A stretch of 64,000 nt of DNA from NCBI RefSeq assembly GCF_001870465.1, contig NZ_MDGK01000024.1, positions 103,846-167,845 of the forward strand. Direction: 5' to 3'. Made by a program: the position numbers and the translations under genes. This stretch comes from Pseudomonas extremorientalis. GTDB lineage: Bacteria; Pseudomonadota; Gammaproteobacteria; Pseudomonadales; Pseudomonadaceae. The notes below the pieces were generated by a model. The model was not told the origin of the DNA, did not search any database, and worked only from the letters and a program-made list of their open reading frames with translations. Below, in pieces: positions 7,829 through 15,745 of this stretch; the stretch's first letter is position 1, and each line of letters begins with the position of its first letter.

Positions 7829-8980
7829 ATGACTGCCATCCCCACCTCAGCGCCCGTGGTTCCCGGGCGGCTGGAGCAAATGTCGACCCGTATCGCCTTC
7901 TTCATTGCCGGCTTCGGCATCGCGGCCTGGGCGCCGCTGGTACCGTATGCCAAGGCTCGCGCCGGTCTGAGCGAGGGCACGCTGGGGCTGTTGCTGCTGT
8001 GCCTGGGGGTCGGTTCGATCATCGCCATGCCCGCCGCGGGTGCCTTGGCCTCACGTTTCGGCTGCCGACGCGTACTGAGCGCCGGGACGATCATGATCTG
8101 CCTGGCATTGCCGCTGCTGGCGACGGTCAGTTCGATTCCGCTGCTGATGGCTGGGTTGTTCCTGTTCGGTGCCGGCCTGGGCACGGTGGATTCCACGGTC
8201 AACTTGCAGGCGGTGATCGTTGAACGCGCCAGCGGCAAAACCATGATGTCGGGCTTTCATGGGCTGTTCAGCCTGGGAGGGATCGTCGGTGCAGCGGGTG
8301 TCTCGGGTCTGCTCGGGCTGGGCCTGTCGCCGTTGCAGGCGACCCTGGTGGTGATTGTCATCACATTGGCAGCACTGCTCAAGGCCGCGCCGCATCTGCT
8401 GCCTTACGGCAGTGAGAGTTCGGGCCCGGCGTTTGCCGTACCTCACGGTGTGGTGCTGTTCATCGGTTGCCTGTGCTTTATCGTGTTCCTGGCAGAAGGT
8501 GCGGTACTTGACTGGAGCGCGGTGTTTCTCAGTGCCGAGCGCGGCCTCGATGAAGCCTATGCAGGTCTGGGTTACGCAGCCTTTGCCCTGACCATGACGG
8601 TCGGACGATTGACCGGAGATTCCATCGTGCGCCGGCTGGGTGCTACCCGGGTGATTGTGGGCGGCGGTGCACTTGCGGCCGCCGGCACATTCCTGGCTAC
8701 CCTATCCCCCGCCTGGGAAATGGCCTTGCTGGGTTACACATTGATAGGCGCCGGTTGCTCCAATATTGTTCCGGTGCTGTACACAGCCGTCGGTAAACAG
8801 ACTGTCATGCCAGAACATATTGCCGTACCGGCCATCACTACCCTGGGCTATGCCGGGATATTGGCCGGGCCGGCCGTGATCGGCTTCATCGCCCACGGCA
8901 GCAGCCTGGCAACCGCCTTCCTGTTGGTCGGTATGTTGCTGGCGGTGGTGGCAATCAGTGGGAAAATACTGCGGGTATGA
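7829..8980 (+). CDS. MFS transporter (YbjJ-like, 12 TM)
   Basis: 383-residue major facilitator with about 12 hydrophobic helices spread along the whole length. The first helix region (IAFFIAGFGIAAWAPLVPYAK) and the motif EGAVLDWSAVFL near residue 225 resemble the E. coli YbjJ group. MFS motif A is seen in the loop between TM2 and TM3 as GALASRFGCRRVL. The ATG has AAGGA seven bases upstream. It is transcribed away from the DapF-like gene and followed by a short terminator. Substrate and direction are unknown; the pairing with an epimerase-fold enzyme suggests a small metabolite such as an amino acid derivative. Confidence 0.82.
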   Translation: MTAIPTSAPVVPGRLEQMSTRIAFFIAGFGIAAWAPLVPYAKARAGLSEGTLGLLLLCLGVGSIIAMPAAGALASRFGCRRVLSAGTIMICLALPLLATVSSIPLLMAGLFLFGAGLGTVDSTVNLQAVIVERASGKTMMSGFHGLFSLGGIVGAAGVSGLLGLGLSPLQATLVVIVITLAALLKAAPHLLPYGSESSGPAFAVPHGVVLFIGCLCFIVFLAEGAVLDWSAVFLSAERGLDEAYAGLGYAAFALTMTVGRLTGDSIVRRLGATRVIVGGGALAAAGTFLATLSPAWEMALLGYTLIGAGCSNIVPVLYTAVGKQTVMPEHIAVPAITTLGYAGILAGPAVIGFIAHGSSLATAFLLVGMLLAVVAISGKILRV

Positions 8981-9033
8981 GAGCGAAGCGGCATGGGCCG
9001 TTTGAGTATTTCAAACCGCTCATGCTCGCCTGC

Positions 9034-9055
9034 AGGGCCTATCGCCCTTTTTCTT
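9034..9055 (+). terminator. short Rho-independent terminator after the MFS gene
   Basis: AGGGC-CTATC-GCCCT followed by TTTTCTTCC. The stem overlaps the stop codon of the convergent type III substrate gene. An additional imperfect stem (CCGTTTGA/TCAAAC) lies just upstream at 8995-9022. Confidence 0.65.
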
Positions 9056-9968
9056 CCTTGTCGTTTTTCAGCCAGCGATCAAGGCTGTAGTTTTTCAACC
9101 ATCCATCGTCGTTATGGCTGCCGAAAATGTTGTGACCATTGGCTTTGGAACTGTCTAGAGAGGCCATCAACCCTGGCCTCTCCATAAGATTCTTGGCAAG
9201 GTATACCTGTTGCTCGCTGTATTTCTTTAAAGGAAACCCAGTACGCGCATCTCGTAAAGGCTCACCGTTCTTATCGGTTTGGTCTGGGTCCTTGCTCATT
9301 TCGATGATCGTGTCTTTTTTCACGTAGCGATGTTTTTCGAAGAAGAACGTCCGGTCTTCCGACTTGTCGCGTAAATCGTCAAACATGCCCCTGAAAATCT
9401 GGACGACCTGCGCATCGGTCTTCGCATGGAACGGGTCCGCGCTTTGGGTGTTGGGGTTGGTGTTGCCAACCTGCAAGTCGGCGGCTTTGCCGAGGCTGTC
9501 ATGCGTGATCTTACCGCCCTTTTCCAAGATAGCTTCGTTCAGCCGAGGACGGTTGAGTATCTCTCGCGCCAACATGATGGTGCGCTCCGAGACCTTACTG
9601 CTGCTGGGTTCCTCTTTAGCTATCTCCAGCAAGGAAGCCTGGGTCAACTGACCATCTTTCTTGAACGCGTCCAGTAATGACAGGTTGTTCTTCAGGTCCG
9701 TCGCCAACAGGTGGTCGTCTGAACTGACAAAGGGGTTGCCGGCCTTCGTCATGCCGCCATACAAATTCTGACCGTCAAAGTGCCTTGAGGCGCCATTCAA
9801 AAAACTGGCGCCGAATGACGGCGCCGCCGGCAGCGGCTTGCCCAGCGCACGCGTATCGATTGCATCGCGAGCCTGACCGTTGCCCGTGCGCCGCCCCGCG
9901 CCTGCCGAAGAAGTATTCAGTGTACTTGACACTATCGACTGCAAATAGTTATTGACACTACCGACCAT
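9039..9968 (-). CDS. putative type III secretion substrate (HrpK/HrpF-like repeat protein)
   Basis: 309-residue soluble protein with no signal peptide. The N-terminal 60 residues are rich in Ser, Thr, Gly and Ala (MVGSVNNYLQSIVSSTLN), typical of a type III export signal. The rest is built from two loosely similar units: a helix with L..LLDAFKKDGQL, a helix with LAREILNRPRLNEAI, then DSLGKAA; later IFRGMFDDLRDK, LAKNLMERPGLMASLD and a final DDGWLKNYSLDRWLK. This pattern resembles the C-terminal region of HrpK/HrpF-type translocators and is shared with the gene at 10624. GGAGG precedes the ATG, and a hrp box lies about 95 bases upstream, which strongly supports HrpL control. Family assignment is from memory of the repeat pattern; the T3SS link rests mainly on the promoter. 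Confidence 0.65.
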   Translation of the reverse strand: MVGSVNNYLQSIVSSTLNTSSAGAGRRTGNGQARDAIDTRALGKPLPAAPSFGASFLNGASRHFDGQNLYGGMTKAGNPFVSSDDHLLATDLKNNLSLLDAFKKDGQLTQASLLEIAKEEPSSSKVSERTIMLAREILNRPRLNEAILEKGGKITHDSLGKAADLQVGNTNPNTQSADPFHAKTDAQVVQIFRGMFDDLRDKSEDRTFFFEKHRYVKKDTIIEMSKDPDQTDKNGEPLRDARTGFPLKKYSEQQVYLAKNLMERPGLMASLDSSKANGHNIFGSHNDDGWLKNYSLDRWLKNDKEEKGR

Positions 9969-10061
9969 GATTAACCTCCACCCTATCTAGATTACGTAAC
10001 CCGTGCCTTGGTCGACTGATCCTCGAAAACACCTTGAAATCAACGTGGCACAAGCTCTGGT

Positions 10062-10089
10062 TGAGTGGCTCCGAGAAAACGATGGTTCC
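10062..10089 (-). promoter_or_regulatory. hrp box (HrpL-dependent promoter)
   Basis: On the minus strand: GGAACC, 15 bases, CCACTCA. This fits the HrpL consensus GGAACC-N15/16-CCACnnA exactly. The start codon it serves is at 9968, giving a leader of roughly 85 nt. Confidence 0.85.
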
Positions 10090-10205
10090 GAAGACCGCCG
10101 TCCAAAACGCCGCATATACCCGAATGAATCTTGAGCGTTTGTAACCAGTTCACCTTGTCGAGCCTCCATGCCCTAAAAAATTGTGTCGATGTGAAACTGC
10201 AAGGC

Positions 10206-10454
10206 CTAGCGGCGGACCAACTTGTTCCAAAGACTGGAAAACATTGAAATAACCGAACCGGGGGTCGACTCTTCCATGAGGGCTCGAGAGCCTTTGTCAA
10301 AATCTTCCGCGGTGGGCGCCTTGAAGCTGAACCGGGGCGAGGATGTGAGATAGAGTCCCAGAGGTTCTCTCGGGTTTTCCGCCTCCTGCGCAGGTGCGGC
10401 CAACGTCGAGATTTTGTACTGAGCATGACGGGATTCAAAAGATGTCGAATTCAT
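10206..10454 (-). CDS. small hypothetical protein between the two type III substrates
   Basis: 82-residue ORF beginning MNSTSFESRHAQYK and ending SMFSSLWNKLVRR. The middle (APTAEDFDKGSRALMEES) faintly resembles small type III rod or chaperone-class proteins, but I cannot assign a family. The chosen ATG at 10454 has only a weak ribosome site; upstream in-frame starts at 10550 and 10586 would extend it. It lies on the same strand as its neighbours, after a strong hairpin that follows the gene at 10624. It has no hrp box of its own, so it would depend on read-through from the 11535 promoter. It could be a real T3SS accessory gene or a decayed remnant. Confidence 0.4.
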   Translation of the reverse strand: MNSTSFESRHAQYKISTLAAPAQEAENPREPLGLYLTSSPRFSFKAPTAEDFDKGSRALMEESTPGSVISMFSSLWNKLVRR

Positions 10455-10586
10455 AGTCCAGATCCGGTCCGGTATGATGAAGGCTCCATCGGCAGGCAAT
10501 GACCGATGGATATCTTCTTTGTGATACACACTCGCATACAGCTCTTGCATGACTGGATTGTATGGGCTGCGCCGAGCGCTCACCAA

Positions 10587-10611
10587 CCTCTGCTGCGCGG
10601 TGCAGCAGAGG
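10587..10611 (-). terminator. 10-bp perfect hairpin after the type III substrate gene
   Basis: CCTCTGCTGC and GCAGCAGAGG pair perfectly around a 5-base loop, 12 bases past the stop of the gene at 10624. No U-run follows on the minus strand, so it may act as a partial terminator or an mRNA-stabilising 3' end. Confidence 0.5.
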
Positions 10612-10623
10612 GCAGCCTCAGGT

Positions 10624-11433
10624 CTAACGAAGCAATGCGTTCAGTTCCTGTCGAGAAATCTTGCCATCGCGCCGCCAGCTTTCAACGTTGTCCATAGTCG
10701 CCATCAGGTTCGAGCGCGCCATGACTTCCCGTGCCAGGAGGGTGAGATGGTCGTTGCGGGAGTTACCGGTCAATGGTTGCATCGCGCGGGCGTGAAGGTC
10801 CCTGAGCTTGATCGTGCTACTGAAATACCCTCCTTTCAACTCATTGAAATGGTTGAGCATTTCCTGGACGAGTTGCTTATCGTCCTTCGATTTCAATGGA
10901 TTATCGGACTGAATGAAGCTCTTGATGTCGTCCTTGGACAAACGACCGTTCAGTTCACCGGTGCTGCCATTTCGATCGAGCGCTTGCAGCAGCCCAGGAC
11001 GTCGCAGCAGTTCCTTCGCCAACCGAATATTCGCGTCTTTGGCAGGATCACCGGTCAACGGTTGATTGGCCATTTTCTGCACACTCTTTCGCGTGACAGA
11101 GCGCGAAGGCCAGCGGCCCCTGAACGCGTCATAGCTGTTCAAAAGCGCCTGGGCCAATTGCTCGTTGCTTTGCTTTGAAAGATAAGGGTCCGGCAACGCA
11201 GGGTTCGGACGTGGAGGTGGGCCTGGGTTCGGGCGCACATTCTCGGGGAGTGGGCGCGGCGGCGGGCCACCGAATACCGGGCCGCAATGACTGGACTGCG
11301 AGGCGAAATGGATCCCTGCCGAGACCAGGGCCCTTGATGTGATGGCAGACCGTTCGCTGCTGCGCGTTTCTTCCCCCGGAGAGGCATTATCAAGGTTAGG
11401 GGCGACGCTGTGATTGTATGGCGATACCGACAT
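10624..11433 (-). CDS. putative type III secretion substrate (HrpK/HrpF-like, EF-hand-like repeats)
   Basis: 269-residue protein. The N-terminus (MSVSPYNHSVAPNLDNASPG) is polar and Ser-rich like a type III export signal, and a Pro-rich linker (PPPRPLPENVRPNPGPPPRP) follows at about 75-95. The C-terminal 170 residues hold two tandem units of the same plan: EQLAQALLNSYDAF, QPLTGDPAKD, LAKELLRRPGLLQALD, then DRNGSTGELNGRLSKDDI. The second unit repeats this as QLVQEMLNHFNEL, QPLTGNSRND, LAREVMARSNLMATMD and RRDGKISRQEL. The DxNGxxG and DGxIsxxEL stretches look like degenerate EF-hand loops. The same unit occurs in the gene at 9039, so the two are paralogs. The ATG at 11433 has GGAG upstream, and a perfect hrp box lies about 100 bases before it; the longer frame to 11754 runs through the promoter and is rejected. 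Confidence 0.7.
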   Translation of the reverse strand: MSVSPYNHSVAPNLDNASPGEETRSSERSAITSRALVSAGIHFASQSSHCGPVFGGPPPRPLPENVRPNPGPPPRPNPALPDPYLSKQSNEQLAQALLNSYDAFRGRWPSRSVTRKSVQKMANQPLTGDPAKDANIRLAKELLRRPGLLQALDRNGSTGELNGRLSKDDIKSFIQSDNPLKSKDDKQLVQEMLNHFNELKGGYFSSTIKLRDLHARAMQPLTGNSRNDHLTLLAREVMARSNLMATMDNVESWRRDGKISRQELNALLR

Positions 11434-11534
11434 TCCTGTTCTCCAGTTCGGTCTATTCAGGCGCCTGACATCACTGCTCCAGCGTCCTTGGGCTCTATTA
11501 GTCGTCAAGGAAACCAGCGCACGCAGGCCTATCC

Positions 11535-11563
11535 TGTGTGGCAGAACTGTGGGAGCCGGTTCC
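11535..11563 (-). promoter_or_regulatory. hrp box (HrpL-dependent promoter)
   Basis: On the minus strand: GGAACC, 16 bases, CCACACA, matching the HrpL consensus in every fixed position. It points at the gene starting at 11433. Confidence 0.88.
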
Positions 11564-11683
11564 TGAGAAGGCTGAAAGTTTCCAGAAACCTGGTAGGAGG
11601 AACATTTGAAGGCATGAAAAACAAACCCCTCTATCGGTAGGTTTTGCCGCTCAACCCGGGCAGGAAGAGCGGCAGTGTTTCGA

Positions 11684-14089
11684 TCAGAACCCGACGCTGG
11701 CCTGTACAAAGAACGTTCGCGGCTCGCCAAGGTACAGTCCAGCATTGTTGTCACTGGAACGGGTGTAGTGCTGTTGGTCGAAGACGTTTTTCACACCAAC
11801 GCCCAGTTTCAGGTTGGACAACTGCTCGCCAAAGTCATAGCCACTGCGCACGTTGACCGAGACGTAGCCCGGAATATCACCGTACTGGCCGTCAGCCGTA
11901 CCTTGGGTGATATAGGTGCTGGTTGTACCTGGCGCACGCTGGCCGGACTGGGCGTATACATCCAGGTTATGGGTCCAGCGGTTGACGTCGTAACGCAGGC
12001 CCAAGGTGGCCACCTCACGGGAATACAGCGGCAGGTCACGGCCCTTGAACGGCACGTCACCTTCGGACGTGGCCTTGGTGTAGGTGAAGCCGGCATTGGC
12101 GGTCAGGCCATCCAGGCGCGGGTCCAGGTTCGACAGGTCATAGTGCGCCGAGGCTTCGATACCGGTGTGCTTGGTGGCGCCGAGGTTTGTCCAGCCCACG
12201 TCGTTGCTGACGTATTGCAGCTCGTCCGAGAAGTCGATGTAGAAGAACGTCAGCTCACCGCCCCAGACATTGTCGTTGTAGCGCGTACCCACCTCGTAGG
12301 TCTTGGCTTTTTCCGGGTTCAGGCCGTTGGCGGTCTGGTCGCCGGTGCCGCCCTGGCCCAGTTGGAAGTACTGCAGGCTGCCAAAGGAGGTCTCGTAGTT
12401 GGCGAACAGTTTCCAGGCGTCGGAGACGTGGTACATCACGCTCAATGCAGGCAGCGGTTCGTTGTTGTGGACTTCGCGGCGTTTTTCCTGGGTGCGGGTG
12501 CCGTTCAACGCGATCACCGGACGGTCGTGCCATTCGGTGCGGATATCTTCGAAACGGATCCCCGGAGTCACCGTCCACTTGCCGATATCGATCTTGTTAT
12601 CGATGTAGAACGCGTTGGCCTCGGTACCCCCGGTGCGATCCTGATAGACATGGCCGTCACTCTGTCCGCCCGGCGTCGGTACATTGTTGACCAGATTCAG
12701 GCTGGTCGCCTGCTCATGCATGCCTTCCTTGAGGTAGCGATAGCCCAGGCTGACTTCCTGGGTGCTCGGGCCTACATCGAATACACGGGAGACGCGTGGC
12801 TCGATGCCGAAGGTGTAGTAGGTGCGCGGGTAGGAACCGAGGGTCTTCAGGTCACGGTTGGCGATGTTGCTGCCGCGAAAGCTGTCGGAATAATAGGTCA
12901 GCACCTCGGCCTGGGTACGGTCGTCGATCTGGCGGATGTACTTGAACGATACGTCCTTGCGGCGCCCGCTGAAGTTGTCCCAGTCGCGTACCGATTGGTA
13001 CGGGTTGGCGTCGAACTGCTTCTGCGTCAGGCCGCCGGGCATGTCGGCGCTGGCGTCGTAGTAATGGAAGTTGAGCGAGAAGTCGTCCTGATCGGTCGGC
13101 GCCCAGTGGGTCTTGAAGATCACGTCGTCGATGTCGTTGGAATTGTTGCTGTTGCGGTAACCGTTGCCATTGACCCCGGAGTACAGCAAGGCGGCGCCGA
13201 TGCCGTTGTCGGCGGTGCCGCCGATAAATGCATTGTCGATGTGCTTCCAGCCGCCATGGGCGGAGGTTTGCAGGGTGGTGCCGACTTCACCGGAGAATTT
13301 CTCGGGGATGGCGCGGGTCACGAAGTTGATTACGCCGCCGACGTTTTGGGGCCCGTAGCGTACGGAACCGGCACCGCGCACCACGTCGATACTGTCCAGG
13401 TTACCGGCGGATATCGGCGCCATCGACAATTGCGGTTGACCGTACGGCGCGAACGCTGCCGGTACACCGTCGATCAACACGGTGGAACGTGGCGACAGGC
13501 GCGACGTCAGGCCACGTACGCCAACGTTGAGGGAAATATCGCTGCCGCCGGTGCCGTTGGATTCCTGCACCTGCACACCCGGCACACGGCGCAGCACGTC
13601 GCCGACGTTCATCGCGCCCTGCTCCACCATGGCTTCGCGGCGGATCACCGTACGTGCGCCGGGGTGGTTCTGCACCACTTCGGCGTTGGCGTCGCCGAGC
13701 CAGTCGCCCACCACCTTGATATCGGTGGCGCCCAGTTCCAGCGGCGAGCCGGCTTCACCGGTGCCGCTGTTCAGCGGGCGCAGGGTCACGGAGCCGGCAT
13801 CGATCTGGTAGTCCAGGCCGCTGCCTTGCAGCAACTGGCGCAGGGCTTGTTCGGGGGAAAGGTTGCCGTCGACCGCCGGCGCTTGCTTGCCCGCAACCAG
13901 TTCGGGGCTGAAGAACACTTGCAGGGACGTCTGCTGGCCCAACTGGCTCAGCGCTGTGCCCAGGGACTGGGCCTTGATGTGGATAGCCTCGGCGGCATAG
14001 GCCACAGGCAGCGCGGCACTGACCGCAAGCGCCAGGGCCAGCGGCGCCCAGCGGGAGATTTTATTGTTGTTCACGGCGAGTTTTTTCAC
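11684..14089 (-). CDS. fecA: ferric dicitrate TonB-dependent receptor FecA
   Basis: 801-residue outer-membrane receptor with a signal peptide (cleavage near AYA-AEA, residue 32). An N-terminal STN signalling domain follows (IHIKAQSLGTALSQLGQQTSLQVFF to about 110), then the plug and a 22-strand barrel ending in Phe. Long stretches match E. coli FecA: VVGDWLGDA, GARTVIRREAM, IPGV-like RVPGVQVQESNGTG, RSTVLIDGVP, FAPYGQPQLS, VRYGPQNVGGVINFVTRAIP, YYDASADMPGGL, GTEANAFYIDNKIDIG, LPALSVMYH. It imports ferric citrate and, through the STN domain, signals to FecR/FecI encoded upstream on the same strand. No U-run terminator was seen after it. Confidence 0.95.
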   Translation of the reverse strand: MKKLAVNNNKISRWAPLALALAVSAALPVAYAAEAIHIKAQSLGTALSQLGQQTSLQVFFSPELVAGKQAPAVDGNLSPEQALRQLLQGSGLDYQIDAGSVTLRPLNSGTGEAGSPLELGATDIKVVGDWLGDANAEVVQNHPGARTVIRREAMVEQGAMNVGDVLRRVPGVQVQESNGTGGSDISLNVGVRGLTSRLSPRSTVLIDGVPAAFAPYGQPQLSMAPISAGNLDSIDVVRGAGSVRYGPQNVGGVINFVTRAIPEKFSGEVGTTLQTSAHGGWKHIDNAFIGGTADNGIGAALLYSGVNGNGYRNSNNSNDIDDVIFKTHWAPTDQDDFSLNFHYYDASADMPGGLTQKQFDANPYQSVRDWDNFSGRRKDVSFKYIRQIDDRTQAEVLTYYSDSFRGSNIANRDLKTLGSYPRTYYTFGIEPRVSRVFDVGPSTQEVSLGYRYLKEGMHEQATSLNLVNNVPTPGGQSDGHVYQDRTGGTEANAFYIDNKIDIGKWTVTPGIRFEDIRTEWHDRPVIALNGTRTQEKRREVHNNEPLPALSVMYHVSDAWKLFANYETSFGSLQYFQLGQGGTGDQTANGLNPEKAKTYEVGTRYNDNVWGGELTFFYIDFSDELQYVSNDVGWTNLGATKHTGIEASAHYDLSNLDPRLDGLTANAGFTYTKATSEGDVPFKGRDLPLYSREVATLGLRYDVNRWTHNLDVYAQSGQRAPGTTSTYITQGTADGQYGDIPGYVSVNVRSGYDFGEQLSNLKLGVGVKNVFDQQHYTRSSDNNAGLYLGEPRTFFVQASVGF

Positions 14090-14186
14090 GTCGAACCTAG
14101 TCCTGTGATCGCAAGAGTGTGCGGCTGTTAATGCAAACCAGTTGCAGTTGCAGGAGAAGACGAAGAACTCGAAAAAAACCTGAATG

Positions 14187-15140
14187 TCAGCGTGAAATAA
14201 TTTCCTGGCTGCCGTCCGGCAAGGTGCGCAAGGCTACCGGCAGGATGTGCGGTAACGCCTTGAGCAAGGCATCGGTGTCGTTGGACTTGAATACGCTGGT
14301 CAGGCGCAGGTTGCCCACGGCCGGCGTGCTGACCCGCAGCGGTTGCTCCCGATAACGCGAGACTTCCCGGGCCACTTCGCCCAGCGAAGCGTTGTTGAAG
14401 ACCAGTTTGCCGGTACGCCAGGCGGTCAATTCTTCGGTGTTCACCGCGTAGGCCGCGGCTACCCGCCCCTGGTTGTCGACATGGCTGCCCAGGCCCGCTG
14501 TCAGCGTCACCATCTTGTCCGGCGCACGGCCTTGTACTTTCACGGTGCCGGCTTCGACCATGACGCGGGTCTGGTCGTCATCGCGGCGCACATCGAATCG
14601 CGTGCCGGTCACGGTCACCTGCCCTGCCCCGGCCGCCACGACAAAGGGCCTGCTGGTGTCATGTTCGACGCTGAACATCGCTTCGCCCTGCTTGATCTCG
14701 ACGCCACGCCGACCTTTTTCGTAATGCACCGTGACGATGCTGCGGCTATTGAGGTCCATCACCGAACCGTCGGGCAAGGCCACCTGGCGATGTTCCCCCA
14801 GACGCGTACTGAACTCGGCGCTGTAGGGCTTGGGATGATCCAGCCCGCTGAACAGGCCCAGCCCCAGCGCGACTGCAACCACACTGGCGGCCACCGCATA
14901 ACGCAGGATGGCTCGGCGCCTGGGACGTTCCGCGGGCGCTTCGCACAGCGCCTGCAGGCGGGCGTTGGGCAGCAAGTCAGCGGCGCTCCACACGCCCTGC
15001 AATACATCGAACTCATACTGGTGATCGGGATGCTCAGTGCGCCATGCGTCGAAACGCTGGCGTTCGGCAGCATTCAATTCGGCGTCTTGCAGGCGCACAA
15101 ACCATTGCGCGGCTTCGTCTCGGGCACGGTTATCCATCAT
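14187..15140 (-). CDS. fecR: FecR-type anti-sigma regulator
   Basis: 317-residue inner-membrane regulator that relays the FecA signal to FecI. The N-terminal cytoplasmic DUF4880 part shows DEAAQWFVRLQDAELNAAERQRFDAWR. One TM segment lies near residues 85-105 (AVAASVVAVALGLGLFSG). The periplasmic FecR domain follows with FSTRLGEHRQVALPDGSVMDLNSRS and VTGTRFDVRRDD. The C-terminal STN-like domain (ASLGEVAREVSRYREQPLRV) contacts the receptor. I chose the ATG at 15140 because AGGA sits six bases upstream; an ATG at 15170 that overlaps the fecI stop is also possible. Confidence 0.92.
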   Translation of the reverse strand: MMDNRARDEAAQWFVRLQDAELNAAERQRFDAWRTEHPDHQYEFDVLQGVWSAADLLPNARLQALCEAPAERPRRRAILRYAVAASVVAVALGLGLFSGLDHPKPYSAEFSTRLGEHRQVALPDGSVMDLNSRSIVTVHYEKGRRGVEIKQGEAMFSVEHDTSRPFVVAAGAGQVTVTGTRFDVRRDDDQTRVMVEAGTVKVQGRAPDKMVTLTAGLGSHVDNQGRVAAAYAVNTEELTAWRTGKLVFNNASLGEVAREVSRYREQPLRVSTPAVGNLRLTSVFKSNDTDALLKALPHILPVALRTLPDGSQEIISR

Positions 15141-15166
15141 GGATGATCCTGTTTCAGAGCGGGCGA

Positions 15167-15667
15167 TCATGGCGCCATCGCGTCCAGGCGGTCGCGCAGA
15201 TGCCGCAGGGTGCGGATCATATACTTTTCCACCATGTTTTTAGACAGCCCCAGGCGGTCGGCGATTTCCTGCTGGGTCAGGCCCTCGATTTTCTGCCAGA
15301 TGAAAATCCTGCGGCAATTGAGCGGCAGCTCGGCCAAGGCTCGCTCGATAGAGTTCGCCAACTGGATCGCGTGCATGAAATGTTCCGGGTCGCCGGTGTG
15401 CGGCGAACGCTGATCAAAGGCTTCCAGGGTCATGGCCTCGCGACGGTCTTCGCGTCGAAAGGCGTCAACGGCGATATTGCGCGCCGTTTGATGCAGATAG
15501 GCGCGAGGTTGCTCGACCTCGGAGGATTTTGCCTCCAGCACCCGCACGAAAGTGTCATGGGCCAGGTCTTCGGCCTGCTGGCGATTTCTCAGGCGGCGCG
15601 TCCAGGTCCCGATCAACTCTTCGTAGTGTTCGAAAAAGCCTGTTCTGCGGGGCGGCTGAGGGATCAT
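15167..15667 (-). CDS. fecI: ECF sigma factor FecI
   Basis: 166-residue extracytoplasmic-function sigma factor of the FecI iron-signalling class. Region 2 reads YEELIGTWTRRLRNRQQAEDLAHDTFVRVLE, with ARNIAVDAFRRE following. Region 4 reads LAELPLNCRRIFIWQKIEGLTQQEIADRLGLSKNMVEKYMIRTLRHLRDRL. It should direct transcription of fecA when FecR relays the citrate signal. A weak Fur-box-like sequence lies about 28 bases before the ATG. The stop overlaps an upstream ATG of fecR, so the two are cotranscribed. Confidence 0.93.
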   Translation of the reverse strand: MIPQPPRRTGFFEHYEELIGTWTRRLRNRQQAEDLAHDTFVRVLEAKSSEVEQPRAYLHQTARNIAVDAFRREDRREAMTLEAFDQRSPHTGDPEHFMHAIQLANSIERALAELPLNCRRIFIWQKIEGLTQQEIADRLGLSKNMVEKYMIRTLRHLRDRLDAMAP

Positions 15668-15694
15668 CGCGGGAGCACTGGGGAGGCGGGGCGT

Positions 15695-15713
15695 GAATAG
15701 TAATGCTTCCTAT
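15695..15713. promoter_or_regulatory. weak Fur-box-like site before fecI
   Basis: AATAGTAATGCTTCCTATT matches about half of the 19-base Fur consensus and keeps its AT-rich dyad character. Position upstream of a fecI gene makes it plausible. Confidence 0.45.
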
Positions 15714-15745
15714 TAAGCAGGGCAATTGCTACTCGCCATGGGCCC

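Noticed and set aside
9987..10169. 60-codon ORF covering the hrp box upstream of the gene at 9968
   Set aside because: It spans the promoter, lacks a ribosome site and has no recognisable features.
11645..11674. Hairpin TGCCGCTC/GAGCGGCA after fecA
   Set aside because: Large loop and followed by A rather than U on the transcribed strand, so not called a terminator.
11675..14131. 818-codon open frame on the plus strand opposite fecA
   Set aside because: It is the antisense shadow of fecA. Its protein has no recognisable motif and is a low-complexity Val/Ala/Gly/His sequence caused by high-GC codon use.
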